This document shows positions 35,561-44,401 of a stretch of DNA of 64,000 nucleotides, piece after piece. Source of the DNA: Desulfovibrio sp. JC022 (GTDB taxonomy: Bacteria; Desulfobacterota; Desulfovibrionia; Desulfovibrionales; Desulfovibrionaceae); NCBI RefSeq assembly GCF_010470665.1, contig NZ_VOPZ01000007.1, forward strand, positions 45,105-109,104, read 5' to 3'. The position numbers and the translations under genes are program-made. The first letter of the stretch is position 1. Each line of letters starts with the position of its first letter. The notes under the pieces were generated by a model, which worked only from the letters and a program-made list of their open reading frames with translations, was not told the origin of the DNA and searched no databases.

Positions 35561-36922
35561 TCAGCCGGACATTGCAGCAAGCAGCTTTTCAAGCTTTGCT
35601 TCCAAATCTTCAAAGTCATTTGCCAGCAAGCGCAGACACGGCTCTACCCCTTTTGCCCCGGAATCACAGACAACATCAATCATGTCAGGATCGGGATGCT
35701 CAGACATGGCTTTGCAGGTGCCCCACTCAAGGGTATTTTCCTCGGTACCCGGAACCTCGCCCGGTTCGTCAGCACGATCAAACCACGCTTCTACAAATCC
35801 GCATTCCGCAACCGACGCCATTATCCGTTCATTAAGCCGTAAACCAGCTGCACAGCCGACTTCCGGATTGGATTTTCTAGCGCAGAGCAGCACCTTGGCA
35901 ATATGAGTGGAAGCTCCGAATTCAGGATGTCCGCAAACCATGACCTCACCCTTACGGGTACAAGAAACCCTTCCGCTGAAGGCTGCCACATCATCAATGT
36001 CTCCGGCATATGGCAGGGCCGCAGCAACATTCATACGAACTTCAGGGATTAACTCATTCAGTCCGGCCATGCATTCAAGACGCAACCCGAACTCATGCAA
36101 ATCAGCTAAAATACCCTGTTTCATCTGTTCAAGAAGCATGGGCGCAAGATGGTTGGGAGGCCCGCTGCCCTCACCGAGGTCAAACCCGGCACGCAGAGCC
36201 AAATTCAAATACTCCTGCGCCTTGCGCACAGCCGTAACCATATCATAACCTTTCGCCAACCCTGAAGCAATGGTGGCGGACAGAGTACAACCTGTTCCAT
36301 GGCTATTCTTGGTCTTCACTCTTTGCTGCATAAGCGGAATGGGCTGCTGTCCTTTGATGCCCAGCCAATCAGTTGCAGCTACGGAATCAAAATGACCGCC
36401 TTTTACGAGTACGGCTTTAGGCCCCATCTCCAGCAAAATTTCAATAGCCTTGAAAATATCATCGCGGCTTTTGATCTCCATATCGGTAAAAAGCTCGGCT
36501 TCCGGCACGTTAGGAGTCAGCAAATCTGCCAGCGGAAAAATTTCCTTCATAGCCTGCACTGCATCATCCTTGAGCAACTTGGCTCCACTGGTTGCCACAC
36601 AAACGGGATCAATTACCAGCGGAATATCCTTGTCTTTCAAGCTTTCACCAACCGCTCTAATGATAGGGGCAGAAAAAAGCATTCCGGTTTTAGCGGCCCG
36701 GACATTAATATCTTTACAAACCGTTTCTATCTGGAGGGCTACAAACTCAGGAGAAACAGCCTCAATCCCGGCTACCCCGGTTGTATTCTGGGCGGTAAGT
36801 GCGGTGATGGCACTGGCCCCATAACATCCGGCCATGGAAATAGCTTTAAGATCGGCCTGAATTCCAGCCCCTCCACCGGAATCAGAACCTGCAATAGTCA
36901 AAACGCATGGAAGCGGTTTCAT
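35561..36922 (-). CDS. thiD: HMP/HMP-P kinase fused to a ThiN domain (ThiD-ThiN)
   Basis: ThiD phosphorylates hydroxymethylpyrimidine twice for thiamine synthesis. Residues about 1-260 carry LTIAGSDSGGGAGIQADLKA, VIDPVCVATSGAKLL and the anion-hole NSHGTGCTLSATIASGLAKG. Residues about 275-453 are a ThiN domain, an alternative thiamine-phosphate synthase or a regulator. It is marked by IPEVRMNVAAALPYA, FSGRVSC, FGASTHIAKVLL and VCDSGAKGVEP. The fused order matches known ThiD2/ThiDN proteins. ATG 36922 (second of two adjacent ATGs) lies at better distance from AAGGAGG than the first. No TPP riboswitch was recognised upstream. Confidence 0.9.
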   Translation of the reverse strand: MKPLPCVLTIAGSDSGGGAGIQADLKAISMAGCYGASAITALTAQNTTGVAGIEAVSPEFVALQIETVCKDINVRAAKTGMLFSAPIIRAVGESLKDKDIPLVIDPVCVATSGAKLLKDDAVQAMKEIFPLADLLTPNVPEAELFTDMEIKSRDDIFKAIEILLEMGPKAVLVKGGHFDSVAATDWLGIKGQQPIPLMQQRVKTKNSHGTGCTLSATIASGLAKGYDMVTAVRKAQEYLNLALRAGFDLGEGSGPPNHLAPMLLEQMKQGILADLHEFGLRLECMAGLNELIPEVRMNVAAALPYAGDIDDVAAFSGRVSCTRKGEVMVCGHPEFGASTHIAKVLLCARKSNPEVGCAAGLRLNERIMASVAECGFVEAWFDRADEPGEVPGTEENTLEWGTCKAMSEHPDPDMIDVVCDSGAKGVEPCLRLLANDFEDLEAKLEKLLAAMSG

Positions 36923-37111
36923 CATGCCTCCTTGGGCAATTATTTATTTTTAATTGATGAATTTTACCCATGGGTATGCTCCGGGTCAACATCTGCCATA
37001 TTTATAATTGAATTCAGCATACAATCTGGACAGAAATTTCCGGCTATGCTTTATTTAATATGTTACTAATTTAAAAAGATCTCACTCTCTTAAATACCTG
37101 CAAGGCAAATT

Positions 37112-38872
37112 ATGAAAATATCGCTTTTAGATGATTGTTCTTCCAAAGCCATAAAAGAAAAACTGTCAGGTCTGCTGCTCAAAGATCTGGTGGAACTGGA
37201 TGAACTGCAAAACATGCTCGATGCCAGCTATACTGCCACTGGAATGCCTTCAGGGATAATCGATGCATTTACCGGAGAAGTATACGCAGGTGCGGGGTGG
37301 CAGAAGATATGTGTCAATTTTCATAGGGTCCATCCTGAGACCTGTGCAAAATGCGTTGCCAATGACACTGCCATTACCGACAAAATTAAAACAGGGCATC
37401 ATCACGGTTACAAATGTTCCAACGGCATCTGGGATATCGGTGTGCCCATCATGTGCATGGAGCAGCACATTGCAACATTTTTCCTGGGTCAGTTTTTTTA
37501 TGAAGACGAAGAACCTGACCGCCATTTTTTTATCAATCAGGCCGAACAATACGGCTTTGGCCAAAAAGAATATCTTGCCGCTCTTGATGAAGTCCCCAGA
37601 TTTGATCGTGAACGTGTTGAGCAAATCCTAAAACACAACATAGCTCTTTCGGCTTTCCTTTCGGACTCCGCATCCAAAAGCATGCGCAATTTTTATGAAA
37701 TTGAACAACGCCGTGAGGCTGAAGCTGAAATAAAAAGCCTACGTAACTACCTTGCCAATATCATCGACTCCATGCCTTCAATCCTGATCGGGGTTGACCC
37801 GGACGGTCAAATAACCCAGTGGAATAAAGAAGCGGAATCCGTTTCCGGCATAGGACAGGACAAAGCGATCGGAACTCAACTGCAAGACTCCATGCCCACT
37901 CTTGGGTCAGAAATGGACCGTATCCGCACAGCCATAACCACCCGCCGTAAACAGGCATATATCAACAGACCAAATCCTGAAGACAACAAAACAGCCTGCG
38001 AAGATATTACGATCTACCCACTTATTGCCAACGGAGTGCGCGGGGCGGTCATCCGTATTGATGATGTTACAGACCGGGTAAACCTAGAGCGTATGATGCT
38101 GCAATCTGAAAAAATGATGTCAGTGGGCGGACTCGCAGCGGGCATGGCCCATGAAATAAACAACCCCCTTTCCGGCATAATGGGGCATGCAACAAACATA
38201 AGAAAACGTATTTACCATGATATAAACAAGAATATCTCCACAGCTGAAGATTGCGACCTCTCCCTTGAAAATATGCGCAATTACCTGAACGAAAGAGGAA
38301 TTCCCCGCATGCTTGACGGAATCAGCGAAGCCGGAGAACGGGCCGCCACAATCGTCCGCAACATGCTCGCCTTCAGCCGTAAAAGTGAACAGAATTTCAC
38401 CCCGCAAAACTTGCCGCAACTACTGGACAGGACCATAGAGCTTGCTTCCAGCGATTACGATCTGAAAAAGGAATTTGACTTTAAACAAATTGAAATAGAA
38501 CGGGAATACGACGAGAACCTGCCCACCGTGCTCTGCGAAGGAAATGAAATTCAACAGGTTTTTCTGAATATTCTGAGAAATGGAGCTGAAGCCATGGCTG
38601 AGATGCAAAAAGCTTCACGCTTTACCTGCAAAGTGTACAAAGAAGAGAATAGAGCTGTAGTGGAAATAGCCGACAACGGTCCAGGCATGCCCGAAGATGT
38701 GCGCAAACGTATTTTTGAACCATTCTTTACAACCAAGGAAGTGGGAAAAGGAACCGGATTGGGCCTGTCTGTATCTTATTTCATTGTCAGCGACCAACAC
38801 AATGGTTTTATGGATGTTAAGTCCATTCCGGGTGAATGGACCAAATTCATCATCAAGCTGCCCTTTAAATAA
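37112..38872 (+). CDS. PocR/PAS sensor histidine kinase
   Basis: The 586-residue soluble kinase has three parts. A PocR sensory domain (about residues 20-190) carries Cys-rich [15 protein letters not shown] and [18 protein letters not shown] domain (about 220-325; [23 protein letters not shown]) follows. The HisKA phosphoacceptor is in [21 protein letters not shown] (His near 347), and the HATPase has N-box [17 protein letters not shown], DNGPGMPED and [11 protein letters not shown]. PocR domains sense small ligands, possibly via a metal or hydrocarbon-derived molecule. No cognate regulator is adjacent. Confidence 0.93.
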   Translation: MKISLLDDCSSKAIKEKLSGLLLKDLVELDELQNMLDASYTATGMPSGIIDAFTGEVYAGAGWQKICVNFHRVHPETCAKCVANDTAITDKIKTGHHHGYKCSNGIWDIGVPIMCMEQHIATFFLGQFFYEDEEPDRHFFINQAEQYGFGQKEYLAALDEVPRFDRERVEQILKHNIALSAFLSDSASKSMRNFYEIEQRREAEAEIKSLRNYLANIIDSMPSILIGVDPDGQITQWNKEAESVSGIGQDKAIGTQLQDSMPTLGSEMDRIRTAITTRRKQAYINRPNPEDNKTACEDITIYPLIANGVRGAVIRIDDVTDRVNLERMMLQSEKMMSVGGLAAGMAHEINNPLSGIMGHATNIRKRIYHDINKNISTAEDCDLSLENMRNYLNERGIPRMLDGISEAGERAATIVRNMLAFSRKSEQNFTPQNLPQLLDRTIELASSDYDLKKEFDFKQIEIEREYDENLPTVLCEGNEIQQVFLNILRNGAEAMAEMQKASRFTCKVYKEENRAVVEIADNGPGMPEDVRKRIFEPFFTTKEVGKGTGLGLSVSYFIVSDQHNGFMDVKSIPGEWTKFIIKLPFK

Positions 38873-38920
38873 AGCATATAGTTCCTTGCCAGCCGCGGGG
38901 TTCAGCTATATGTATGCGCC

Positions 38921-40858
38921 ATGACAAAAAGCATCATCGCCAAAAAGCGGCCCCAGCCTAAGTTCCTGCCCATGACCAAAAAGGAAATGGATAAACTAGG
39001 TTGGGACAGACCGGACATTATTCTTGTTTCCGGCGACAGTTATATCGACCACCCCAGCTTCGGAATCCCCCTGCTGGGGAGAGTCCTTTCCGCACACGGA
39101 TTCAAAGTGGCAATAGCCTGCCAGCCGGACTGGAACGACCCCAAACCGCTTGAAGAGCTGGGACGACCCCGCCTTTATGCCGGAGTCTCTGCCGGGGCAC
39201 TTGATTCCATGGTCGCCCACTACACATCTTTCCGCAAAAAAAGAAGCGATGATGCCTACACTCCCGGAGGCAAAGCCGGAGCACGTCCCAACAGGGCCTG
39301 TATCATCTATACAAACCTGATCAAAAAGGCCTTTAAAGGACTCCCGGTTATCATCGGGGGAATTGAAGCATCCCTGCGCCGCATTTCCCATTATGATTTC
39401 TGGACCGATAAGATCCGCAAACCCATTCTCATGGACAGCAAGGCCGACCTGCTGGTTTACGGCATGGGTGAACGGGCCATGCTTGAAGCGGCATTCCGCC
39501 TTTCTAAAGCAGAAGAGCAATCTTCTTCTGTATTGAAAGGCATTCCCGGCACAGCTTTCATGGGTGGCCCCGATGATATTGAAACCGAGGCGGAGAGAAT
39601 CGAACTCCCATCCCATCAGGAAATTGTTGACGACTCAAAACAATTGATGAAAGCAACATTGGCCCTTGAAGAGCAGGTCCATTTTGGAGATTCATGGGCA
39701 ATCCAGCCGGTTGATAAACGCCATGTGGTGCTGACTCCTCCTTCTACATACCTTTCCACCGAGGAACTGGACTGGCTTTACAGCCTGCCTTATGCCCGGT
39801 TGCCCCATCCTATCTACAAAAACAAAGGACGAATTCCGGCAGCTGATATGATTGAATTCAGCGTCACTTCCCACCGGGGTTGCGGCGGGGGCTGCTCCTT
39901 TTGTTCCATCGCCATGCATCAGGGTAGGCACATCCGCTCACGAAGCAGGAAATCCATACTCGGCGAACTCAAACGCATGCAGGAACACCCGGACTTCAGA
40001 GGGTCTGTTTCCGATATAGGCGGCCCCAGCGCAAACATGTGGAATGCCAACTGTTCACTTGAACGGGGCAAATGCAAACGCAAAAGCTGCCTCGTACCCA
40101 AGGTCTGCCCCAATTTCAAATATGACCAGAAGGCCAACCTGAAACTTTTCAGGGATGCACAGAAAATGGACGGCATCAAACACGTGCGGGTTGCCAGTGG
40201 AGTGCGCTATGACCTAGGCCAGAAGGACCGGACCAGCCTGAAAGATATTTTCAAGGAATTTGTCGGTGGACAGCTGAAAGTGGCCCCGGAGCATATTGCC
40301 CCTTCAGTACTTAAACATATGCGCAAGCCGGACCTGCCCATATTTGAAAGCTTTCTGGAAATGTTTGCTGCTGAATCCAAAAAAGCAGGCAAGGAACAAT
40401 ATGTCATTCCTTACCTGATGAGTGCCTTCCCCGGCTGTACAGATAGCGACATGCGCCATCTGGCCTCATGGCTGGCAACAAGAGGCTGGAAACCACGACA
40501 GGTCCAGTGCTTCATCCCCACACCGGGAACTGTTGCCACTGCCATGTTTTATTGCGAGACCGACCCTTCAGGCAATAATATTTACGTAGCTAAAACAGAT
40601 GCTCAGCGCTTAAAACAGCATCGCATCCTCATCCCTGATCCGGGCCGTGATCCGCGGGCCGGGAAGCAAAATGGTAGGCCGGGCAGAAAGCCCACCACCG
40701 ACAGCCGTCCTGCTTCTGAACATAAAGGCAAAAAAGGCGGCAAAAAAGGCAAAAGACCTGAGCGCGACAATAACGGATCTAAAGGCCCTGATGCAGCCAA
40801 AAACTTTAAGCGTAAGGACAAGCCCAAAAGGTTCACAAAGAAGAAAAAAATGAAGTAA
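38921..40858 (+). CDS. YgiQ-family radical SAM protein
   Basis: UPF0313/YgiQ proteins are large radical-SAM enzymes of uncertain reaction. The N-terminal region is KFLPMTKKEMDKLGWDRPD followed by a B12-like fold segment (ILVSGDSYIDHPSFG). The cluster motif is HRGCGGGCSFCSIAMHQGR (C-x3-C-x2-C near residue 325), and the C-terminal half has the family's SDIGGPSANMWNANC and VAPEHIAPSVLKHMRKP. The last 75 residues are an unusual Lys/Arg/Gly-rich low-complexity tail. At 645 residues it is full length. It follows the kinase by 48 bp. Confidence 0.93.
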   Translation: MTKSIIAKKRPQPKFLPMTKKEMDKLGWDRPDIILVSGDSYIDHPSFGIPLLGRVLSAHGFKVAIACQPDWNDPKPLEELGRPRLYAGVSAGALDSMVAHYTSFRKKRSDDAYTPGGKAGARPNRACIIYTNLIKKAFKGLPVIIGGIEASLRRISHYDFWTDKIRKPILMDSKADLLVYGMGERAMLEAAFRLSKAEEQSSSVLKGIPGTAFMGGPDDIETEAERIELPSHQEIVDDSKQLMKATLALEEQVHFGDSWAIQPVDKRHVVLTPPSTYLSTEELDWLYSLPYARLPHPIYKNKGRIPAADMIEFSVTSHRGCGGGCSFCSIAMHQGRHIRSRSRKSILGELKRMQEHPDFRGSVSDIGGPSANMWNANCSLERGKCKRKSCLVPKVCPNFKYDQKANLKLFRDAQKMDGIKHVRVASGVRYDLGQKDRTSLKDIFKEFVGGQLKVAPEHIAPSVLKHMRKPDLPIFESFLEMFAAESKKAGKEQYVIPYLMSAFPGCTDSDMRHLASWLATRGWKPRQVQCFIPTPGTVATAMFYCETDPSGNNIYVAKTDAQRLKQHRILIPDPGRDPRAGKQNGRPGRKPTTDSRPASEHKGKKGGKKGKRPERDNNGSKGPDAAKNFKRKDKPKRFTKKKKMK

Positions 40859-40928
40859 TTCCTGTTGGAAAGATAAGGCAATTAATATAACATACGCCTT
40901 AACCTGAACTTCAACAGCGGATTATTCT

Positions 40929-42359
40929 ATGAGCTCTGAATCCTTTGCCAACCTGTGTATCTTTCACATCATGGACGGACTGCGGGATGGGCTTTCCCAC
41001 TTTTCGTCCAACAGCCGGACTGCCCTGATCTACGCGGTAACGCCTGATGATCCGCTACGCATTTACGATCCGCAGGACCTGCTCCGGGAGCATCAACCCA
41101 AACTCAAGGAATATTACCTTGATTCAGAGGACTGGCGCAAAGGCGGCAATCACGATGACAACACCAGACTCATAGAAGTTGTCCGCTCCAAAGATCTCGC
41201 CCTTGCGGGATTAATCACTTGCAGTGCCCGCTCCAGCAGTATCTTCTACCAATGCTGGTTCACAGAACAGCACCCGGATATGTGTTCCATCGGTCCCACT
41301 GAAAGCTGGATGGAATACGCAGCACTATTGCTTTCACAGGATTTTGCCACCCAGAATATCCTGCGCATTGACAGTTCCGGTCACCTCCTGCGCGAATACT
41401 CCACCCACGCGGTGCGCGATTACATTGTTGACCAGCGCAACCGCATTATGGGCTGGGATACCCAGTTGCGGGTCTACCCTATTCTTGACTCTGTACTGGG
41501 TATATCCAAAACCCGCGAGGAAGGAGCATGGGCGCGCGGGGAACTGATATATATCGAACCGTCAGAGCTGGACTCCATAACGTATATGGCCAAGTTCCCA
41601 AAAAATGAACGACCTTCCCTGAAAAATCATAAACATGTGCGCAAACTGCTCCAATCAGTGGAAAGTTCCAGCCGCAAGCTTGTTTCCGATGGCAAATGCG
41701 TGGTCGGGATTGCCTCCATTAAGCCTACGAACAATTCCATTTCCGTCCAGTTCAAAGGGGACTGGGGATTGGTTTATCTCGGCACGGAAGCGGTATGCAG
41801 CTTCGCGGATGCCAAATTTTCTTCCACCAACTACAAGCCGAACCTTGTTCATCTTGAAGAATATCTTCTGGAACTGGATCTCAGCGCGGATACCCGGCAC
41901 AGCCTTTTCCAGTTGGTTATCCAAATGATCTCCACTGCCAATCACCGCAGCCACGGCTGTACGCTGGTACTCGATTTCAACGACGAACCGGTCGCCATTG
42001 CCGGACAGACCCTAGAAGAACCGCTCGACCTGCGTGAACCGGAAATAAGGGGCCTTGCCCGCTCATTGACTAAACTGGACGGAGCAGTCCACATCTGTAA
42101 GGATCTGAAACTACATGGCTTTGCCTGCCTGCTGGACGGAAAATCAGTTTCCGGAGAAAACCGTGCCCGTGGTGCCCGCTTCAACTCCGCCCTGCGTTTC
42201 ACTGCCAAGCATGACAACCTGATCGTGATCGTAGTTTCTGCGGACAAACCAGTATCAATAATTCAACGGGGAGTGGAGCTGACCGCCATTTGTGAATGGA
42301 AACAGCTTTTTGCCTGCGTAAGCACCCCTCCCACTTTCGAAAGCTGGATTGAGGAATAA
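40929..42359 (+). CDS. diadenylate cyclase-like (DAC-domain) protein with altered motif
   Basis: Residues about 335-460 resemble the DAC domain of CdaA/DisA (compare cdaA in this window): LVLDFNDEPVAIAG, TKLDGAVHICKDLKLHGFACLLDG (DGA at 384-386) and RGARFNSALRFT (415-426). VIVVSADKPVSIIQRG then matches the VVSEERG strand. The canonical RHR is replaced by RFN (417-419), so activity may be altered. The first 330 residues form an unrecognised domain with no membrane helix, presumably a sensor. It starts 70 bp after ygiQ and is followed by a secreted-protein gene 4 bp away. Confidence 0.7.
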   Translation: MSSESFANLCIFHIMDGLRDGLSHFSSNSRTALIYAVTPDDPLRIYDPQDLLREHQPKLKEYYLDSEDWRKGGNHDDNTRLIEVVRSKDLALAGLITCSARSSSIFYQCWFTEQHPDMCSIGPTESWMEYAALLLSQDFATQNILRIDSSGHLLREYSTHAVRDYIVDQRNRIMGWDTQLRVYPILDSVLGISKTREEGAWARGELIYIEPSELDSITYMAKFPKNERPSLKNHKHVRKLLQSVESSSRKLVSDGKCVVGIASIKPTNNSISVQFKGDWGLVYLGTEAVCSFADAKFSSTNYKPNLVHLEEYLLELDLSADTRHSLFQLVIQMISTANHRSHGCTLVLDFNDEPVAIAGQTLEEPLDLREPEIRGLARSLTKLDGAVHICKDLKLHGFACLLDGKSVSGENRARGARFNSALRFTAKHDNLIVIVVSADKPVSIIQRGVELTAICEWKQLFACVSTPPTFESWIEE

Positions 42360-42363
42360 TTCC

Positions 42364-42948
42364 ATGAAAAAAACTATTGTCCTGCTGACAATCTTCAGTT
42401 GCGCCCTTTTATACTGCCTGCCGGTGTCTGCTGCGCAAATGACCATAAAAAACTATTCTTTTGAAAAGAAAAAAGCATCCAAAGACTGGTCTCCCCGCAA
42501 AACTTTTATTGTGGGCGAGAATAGAAGGTTAGGGCTTTTCAATGACCGTAACAAACGCTTTCCTTCAACCGCAACCCTGACCGTCACAGACCTGCCAGCT
42601 GGACGGGACCTTGAATTGACCTTCGACATGGTTTTCGTTGGAAGTTGGGACAATGAAGGTAAACTTGCTGACAAATTTACTATTTCTATCGTTGATGGTC
42701 CGGAACTGCTGAACATGACTGAATTCCCATGCACATTAATAGATAATGATGATTCGCGCCCTGTGGGAAACAACGGGGTTGTAAAAGTGGGCCCCAAGGA
42801 CCGGGCTTTCTGGATCAAACCTATGAATATAAAAATTCCTGCCTCAACGATCACTGACGGCTCAATTAAAATTAAATTCAAGGGATTCCTGACCGGGCGT
42901 AAAACCGAATACTGGGCTTTGGACAACGTAAAAATTATTTCAAAATAG
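42364..42948 (+). CDS. secreted beta-rich protein, unknown
   Basis: The protein has 194 residues and a signal peptide (MKKTIVLLTIFSCALLYC, with cleavage after VSA near 26). The mature part looks like a beta-sandwich module (TVTDLPAGRDLELTFDMVFVGSWD; TGRKTEYWALDNVKIIS), resembling secreted carbohydrate-binding or adhesion folds, but no family is certain. The start ATG 42364 has GAGGAA seven bases upstream; the five-codon longer frame overlaps the previous stop. Its transcript is probably shared with the DAC-like gene. Confidence 0.65.
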   Translation: MKKTIVLLTIFSCALLYCLPVSAAQMTIKNYSFEKKKASKDWSPRKTFIVGENRRLGLFNDRNKRFPSTATLTVTDLPAGRDLELTFDMVFVGSWDNEGKLADKFTISIVDGPELLNMTEFPCTLIDNDDSRPVGNNGVVKVGPKDRAFWIKPMNIKIPASTITDGSIKIKFKGFLTGRKTEYWALDNVKIISK

Positions 42949-43170
42949 TAATTCAGAAATTTAACGGCACTCTTATTGTGTCAATTAGGACATATTTGCA
43001 AGTTTAAGCTAAACCCTGTTTTAATTAAATAAAATAACATTCGTGTATGTTTTTATATATTTAACACTTGATTATCCCATCTGTTTAGTGCAGAAACAAA
43101 GCCAGTAAGGTTATTTCAAAATTAAACACGGCAAAAACAAAGGCCGTCAACGCATAACAACTTAAAATAA

Positions 43171-44088
43171 ATGTACATTCAACTTCAAATCATCAGCTTC
43201 ATTGCTGTCTTGATACTTACATCCATATACTCTTTTCCTGCTTCGGCCGCAGAAAAGATGATCGTTGCTGTTGCCACAACGAAAAACGCAATTAAAAAAT
43301 ATGATAATTTGCCCGAATCAGCCAAAACAGTTCCTCTCTGTAATAAGAACCTGCCCTCAGAAATAAAATCCAGATGTATTGCCAGTCTAATGATTTTAAA
43401 AAATGCGTTGAAACTAGGTGGAATTAATGCCCAGCTAAATTTTCTGGAAACACCAAATGTGAGACGCGAAGAAGATGAAATTGTAAAAGGATATGCTGTC
43501 ATAAGTTCACACCTATTCAGCAAAAGCACCATCGACCAGCCTAAGTACAAAGACAAAATATATGTAAGCGATCCGGTCATTAAGGACGGAGAATTTGAGA
43601 AAGGTATCTTCTGTCTGCCCGGCAATCACAAAATAAGAAATGTCCGTACGATTGAAGAACTCAGAAAAGCAGGCAAACCACTTATCGGGATACATTGGAC
43701 CAATGAATGCGAAATTTTAAATGAACTGGGCATTAAAAAAATTGAAAAAGGTCCGACTACAGACTCTCTTTTCAGAATGATCAAAGCCGGTCGTGCTGAC
43801 TGGATTCCGTTTGGGTTTCACAACTCTAAAGATCTTAGTGTCAAACGTAGCGGAATTACTCTTGTTCCTGTAAAGGGACTCAAATTCACGTTAAATGAAA
43901 GTAGACACTTTCTGGTATCAAAAGACCATCCGGATGGTGAGAAAATTTTCAAGGCCCTACAGGAAGGAATAAAACAAATGCGCAGTAAGGGGTTAATAAA
44001 AAAGCTGCTGACTCAAGGCGGCTATTACTGCAAAACAACCAGAGACTGGAAAATACTCAACAGCAAAGAAGCGTTAGTCAAAAATTAA
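43171..44088 (+). CDS. periplasmic solute-binding-like protein
   Basis: The protein (305 residues) has a signal peptide (residues 1-27, ending SFPASA). The mature protein shows the bacterial extracellular solute-binding (family 3) pattern: early ILKNALKLGGINAQLNFLETP, mid RTIEELRKAGKPLIGIH, and late RAD-WIPFG and LLTQGGYYC. No permease or kinase is adjacent, so it may sense rather than transport. Four Cys residues lie in the mature part. The ribosome site is weak and AT-rich, so the exact start is uncertain. The GC content is lower than that of the neighbours. Confidence 0.6.
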   Translation: MYIQLQIISFIAVLILTSIYSFPASAAEKMIVAVATTKNAIKKYDNLPESAKTVPLCNKNLPSEIKSRCIASLMILKNALKLGGINAQLNFLETPNVRREEDEIVKGYAVISSHLFSKSTIDQPKYKDKIYVSDPVIKDGEFEKGIFCLPGNHKIRNVRTIEELRKAGKPLIGIHWTNECEILNELGIKKIEKGPTTDSLFRMIKAGRADWIPFGFHNSKDLSVKRSGITLVPVKGLKFTLNESRHFLVSKDHPDGEKIFKALQEGIKQMRSKGLIKKLLTQGGYYCKTTRDWKILNSKEALVKN

Positions 44089-44119
44089 ACGAGGCCGGAT
44101 AGAATCCGACCTCGTTTTT
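44088..44119. terminator. bidirectional terminator between solute-binding gene and ilvN
   Basis: A 13-position stem with one mismatch (44088-44100 with 44104-44116) and a three-base loop, followed by T on the plus strand and T-rich sequence on the minus strand. It overlaps the end of the plus-strand gene and lies 7 bp from the ilvN stop. Confidence 0.8.
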
Positions 44120-44126
44120 TACCTCT

Positions 44127-44399
44127 TTAAAGGCGATTAAAAACTTCAATAAGCTGGAGATCCTCCACCTGCTTCACTTCCAAGACATCGTACAACTTTT
44201 CAAGTTGCAACATGATCTGCTCAAGCTTGCTGTCTTCGGCAACAGTAAGAATCATGCGGCTCTGCCCTCCATCCCCCACAGGACCACAGACAATCCCTTC
44301 AAGGTTGAAATTGCGACGGGAAAAAAGCCCGGTAATCTGGCTCATCACCCCGGCATGGTTGCGAACCAGCAGATCAATTACGAAATTATGCTTACACAT
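44127..44399 (-). CDS. ilvN: acetolactate synthase small (regulatory) subunit
   Basis: IlvN is the ACT-domain regulatory subunit that confers valine feedback inhibition on IlvB. The ACT core is in KHNFVIDLLVRNHAGVMSQITGLFSRRNFNLEGI, with the Gly-rich VGDGGQSRMILTV following. 90 residues, a short single-ACT form as in enterobacterial IlvN. The start ATG 44399 (MCKHNFV) has GGAGG seven bases upstream; an 11-codon longer frame overlaps ilvB. It starts 3 bp after ilvB, as expected for coupled subunits. Confidence 0.93.
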   Translation of the reverse strand: MCKHNFVIDLLVRNHAGVMSQITGLFSRRNFNLEGIVCGPVGDGGQSRMILTVAEDSKLEQIMLQLEKLYDVLEVKQVEDLQLIEVFNRL

Positions 44400-44401
44400 G
44401 G

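Noticed and set aside
36923..37111. TPP riboswitch upstream of thiD
   Set aside because: The conserved CTGAGA and ACCTGATCTGG-type boxes are absent.
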